From Bryobacteraceae bacterium (GTDB lineage: Bacteria > Acidobacteriota > Terriglobia > Bryobacterales > Bryobacteraceae), in the NCBI GenBank assembly GCA_025055455.1, contig JANWXD010000032.1:1-41430 (forward strand): DNA of 41,430 nt, in the 5' to 3' direction. This document shows, piece after piece, positions 39,661-41,430 of this stretch (its first letter is position 1; each line of letters opens with the position of its first letter). A program made the position numbers and the translations under genes. The notes below the pieces were generated by a model that worked only from the letters and a program-made list of their open reading frames with translations, made no database searches and was not told where the DNA came from.

Positions 39661-41430
39661 ATGCCGGATTTGATCCGCCGCGACTTTCTGAAACTGGCTG
39701 CCTCGGCCGGGGCGTTCGCATCCGCCGCGGCGCCCCCGCCTCAGGCCGAACCGCTCGATCAGGGCATTCCGCTGCGATTCCGCCAGATCCACCTGGACTT
39801 TCACACCAGCGAACACATCGCCGACGTCGGCGCCGCCTTCGACCCGGACGAATTCGCCTCCATTCTCGTCAAAGCGCGCGTCAACTCGGTGACCTGCTTT
39901 GCCCGCTGCCATCACGGCTGGATCTACTTCGACACGAAAAAGCACCCCGAGCGCCGGCATCCCCATCTCAAGCGCAACCTCTTGGCCGAGCAGATCGAAG
40001 CTTGCCACCGGCGCAACATCCGCGTGCCGATCTACATCACGGTGGAATGGGACCACTACTCCGCCACGCGCCACCCGGAGTGGCTCATTCTCGATGAAAA
40101 GGGCAACCCCACCGGCACGCCGCTCTACGAGCCCGGCTTCTACCGCAACCTCTGCCTCAACTCTCCCTACCGCGACTTTCTGCGCGAGCACGTCGAAGAG
40201 GTGCTGACGACCCTTCCGGTGGACGGCATCTTCTTCGACATCACGCACCCGCGGGAATGCAACTCCCATTGGTGTCGCCAGCTCATGGAGAAAGCGGGCC
40301 TGGATCCGACCAAGCAAGCGGATCGGCTCCGGCATGCGCTCGAAACGGTGAACGAATTCAAGCGCGAGTTCAGCGCCCTGGTGCGGCGCTATCATCCCAA
40401 GGCGACGATTTTCTACAATTCCGGGCATATCGGGCCGCGGCACCGCGCGGTAGCGCCGCTGTTCACCCATTTCGAACTCGAATCCTTGCCAAGCGGCGGC
40501 TGGGGCTACCTGCACTTCCCGCTTACGGCGCGCTACAGCCGCACCCTCGGCGTGGAAGTGCTCGGCATGACGGGCAAGTTCCACACCTCCTGGGGCGACT
40601 TTCATTCCTACAAGAACCGCGCCGCCCTGGAGTTCGAATGCTTTCAGATGCTCGCCCTGGGCGCCAAGTGTTCCGTCGGGGACCAGCTCCACCCGTCGGG
40701 AAAGATGGATCCCGTCTCGTACGAGTTGATCGGCGCGGTCTACGCCGAGGTAGAAAAGAAAGAGCCGTGGTGCTGCGATGCCCGGGCGGTGACGGAAATC
40801 GGCGTGCTCAACCCGGAGGAGTTCGCGCCCACCTTTCAGCGCACCGCCTACCCTTCCGTGTACGGTGCCGTGCGCATGCTGCAGGAGTTAGCGCATCAGT
40901 TCGACGTGCTCGATTCGAAGAGCGATTTCAGCCGGTACAAACTCATCGTCCTGCCCGACGAGATCCCGGGAACGCCGGAATTGTCGGCCAAGCTCGATGC
41001 GTACGTGCGCACCGGGGGCAGCGTTTTGGCCTCGTTTGCCAGCGGCCTGGATCCGAGCCGCGAGCGCTTCGCACCCGCCGCTCTCGGCGTACGCCTCAAA
41101 GGGGAGGCGCCCTACAGCCCGGACTTCGTCTTGCCTCGGGGCGCCCTTGCGCGAGGCCTGCGCGAGACCGAGTACGTCATGTACCTGAGGGGAAAGGAAG
41201 TCGAGCCGCTGGCGGGCAGCGAAGTGCTGGCGGAAACCGTTCTTCCCTATTTCAACCGGACCTGGCGGCACTTCTGCTCCCACCGCCACACCCCCTCGGC
41301 CGGCAAGCGCGGCTATCCCGCTGTCGTGCGCCACGGCCGCGCGATCTATTTCGCGCACCCGGTCTTCACGCAGTACTACCGCAACGCGCCCCGCTGGGTG
41401 AAGACTCTGGTGGGCAATGCGATCGCGGTG
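39661..41430 (+). CDS. Tat-exported hypothetical glycosyl hydrolase (incomplete at window end)
   Basis: The first 590 residues are visible and the frame is open at the edge. GGAGGA six bases upstream sets the ATG. The leader MPDLIRRDFLKLAASAGAFASAAA is a twin-arginine signal. The catalytic TIM barrel (about 38-360) begins FRQIHLDFHTSEHI and has VNSVTCFARCHHGWIYFDTKKHP, RVPIYITVEWDHY, and PVDGIFFDITHPREC, whose Asp is the likely nucleophile; this resembles hypothetical glycosyl hydrolase 6 and fucosidase-like families. From about residue 400 a GH42-type trimerisation domain follows (YPSVYGAVRMLQELAHQFDVLDSKSDFSRYKLIVLPD, then DAYVRTGGSVLASF). It would act on an exported or imported glycan; sugar specificity unknown. 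Confidence 0.85.
   Translation, partial: MPDLIRRDFLKLAASAGAFASAAAPPPQAEPLDQGIPLRFRQIHLDFHTSEHIADVGAAFDPDEFASILVKARVNSVTCFARCHHGWIYFDTKKHPERRHPHLKRNLLAEQIEACHRRNIRVPIYITVEWDHYSATRHPEWLILDEKGNPTGTPLYEPGFYRNLCLNSPYRDFLREHVEEVLTTLPVDGIFFDITHPRECNSHWCRQLMEKAGLDPTKQADRLRHALETVNEFKREFSALVRRYHPKATIFYNSGHIGPRHRAVAPLFTHFELESLPSGGWGYLHFPLTARYSRTLGVEVLGMTGKFHTSWGDFHSYKNRAALEFECFQMLALGAKCSVGDQLHPSGKMDPVSYELIGAVYAEVEKKEPWCCDARAVTEIGVLNPEEFAPTFQRTAYPSVYGAVRMLQELAHQFDVLDSKSDFSRYKLIVLPDEIPGTPELSAKLDAYVRTGGSVLASFASGLDPSRERFAPAALGVRLKGEAPYSPDFVLPRGALARGLRETEYVMYLRGKEVEPLAGSEVLAETVLPYFNRTWRHFCSHRHTPSAGKRGYPAVVRHGRAIYFAHPVFTQYYRNAPRWVKTLVGNAIAV

Overview
The window is a GC-rich bacterial chromosome segment. It is almost fully coding and carries no insertion sequence, prophage, integrase or CRISPR array that I can see. 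The mix of genes suggests the Acidobacteriota, probably a Bryobacterales/Solibacter-like lineage: a 3-keto-disaccharide hydrolase (DUF1080), a Tat-type sulfatase, a Tat-type hypothetical glycosyl hydrolase with a trimerisation domain, an elongation factor P with an unusual loop, a small Cys-containing exported protein, and the decayed 5' end of an Oar-like carboxypeptidase-regulatory/TonB receptor. This placement is inference from gene content; no rRNA is present to confirm it.

Layout. 1-5476: a degenerate amidohydrolase-fold protein, a Gly-rich exported protein, the DUF1080 protein (minus), then DUF58, a TonB-dependent receptor and a small protein in a tight plus-strand run. 5546-9699: nitroreductase (minus), APC permease (plus), MFS exporter (minus) and HAD phosphatase (plus). 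9605-13350 (minus): a helical-barrel protein overlapping a large multi-domain glycosyltransferase. 13777-18217 (minus): a TerC/Alx-family membrane protein followed by pheS-pheT. 18334-21160: a small exported protein with an operator-like palindrome upstream, a D-threonine-aldolase-like enzyme, an exported protein of unknown function and a 3-methyladenine DNA glycosylase. 21202-26976 (plus): thpR-plsY-gpsA, a sulfatase, a membrane-anchored PGRP-type amidase and an actin-like ATPase. 26991-34884 (minus): a seven-gene run with gaps of 4-14 bases or 4-base overlap: rlmB, gamma-glutamyltransferase, TIM-barrel isomerase, asnS, arginase, ddl and an S41 protease. 35305-37722: an orphan hydantoinase A-type protein and the receptor pseudogene. 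37735-39550 (minus): DUF3467 protein, efp, tRNA-Asp and tRNA-Glu. 39661 to the end: an incomplete glycosyl hydrolase.

How the genes fit together. Much of the window is housekeeping: translation (pheST, asnS, efp, rlmB, two tRNAs), phospholipid synthesis (plsY, gpsA) and peptidoglycan (ddl, amidase, perhaps the S41 protease). The rest concerns scavenging and modifying sugars and sulfated glycans (sulfatase, DUF1080, glycosyl hydrolase, TonB receptor). The most promising candidate for something undescribed is the two-gene unit at 24818-26976. It pairs a membrane-anchored peptidoglycan amidase with a divergent actin-like ATPase that lacks the usual aspartate of its phosphate-2 loop. Second are the three-part glycosyltransferase with its overlapping helical-barrel partner and the metal-site-depleted amidohydrolase homologue at the left edge.
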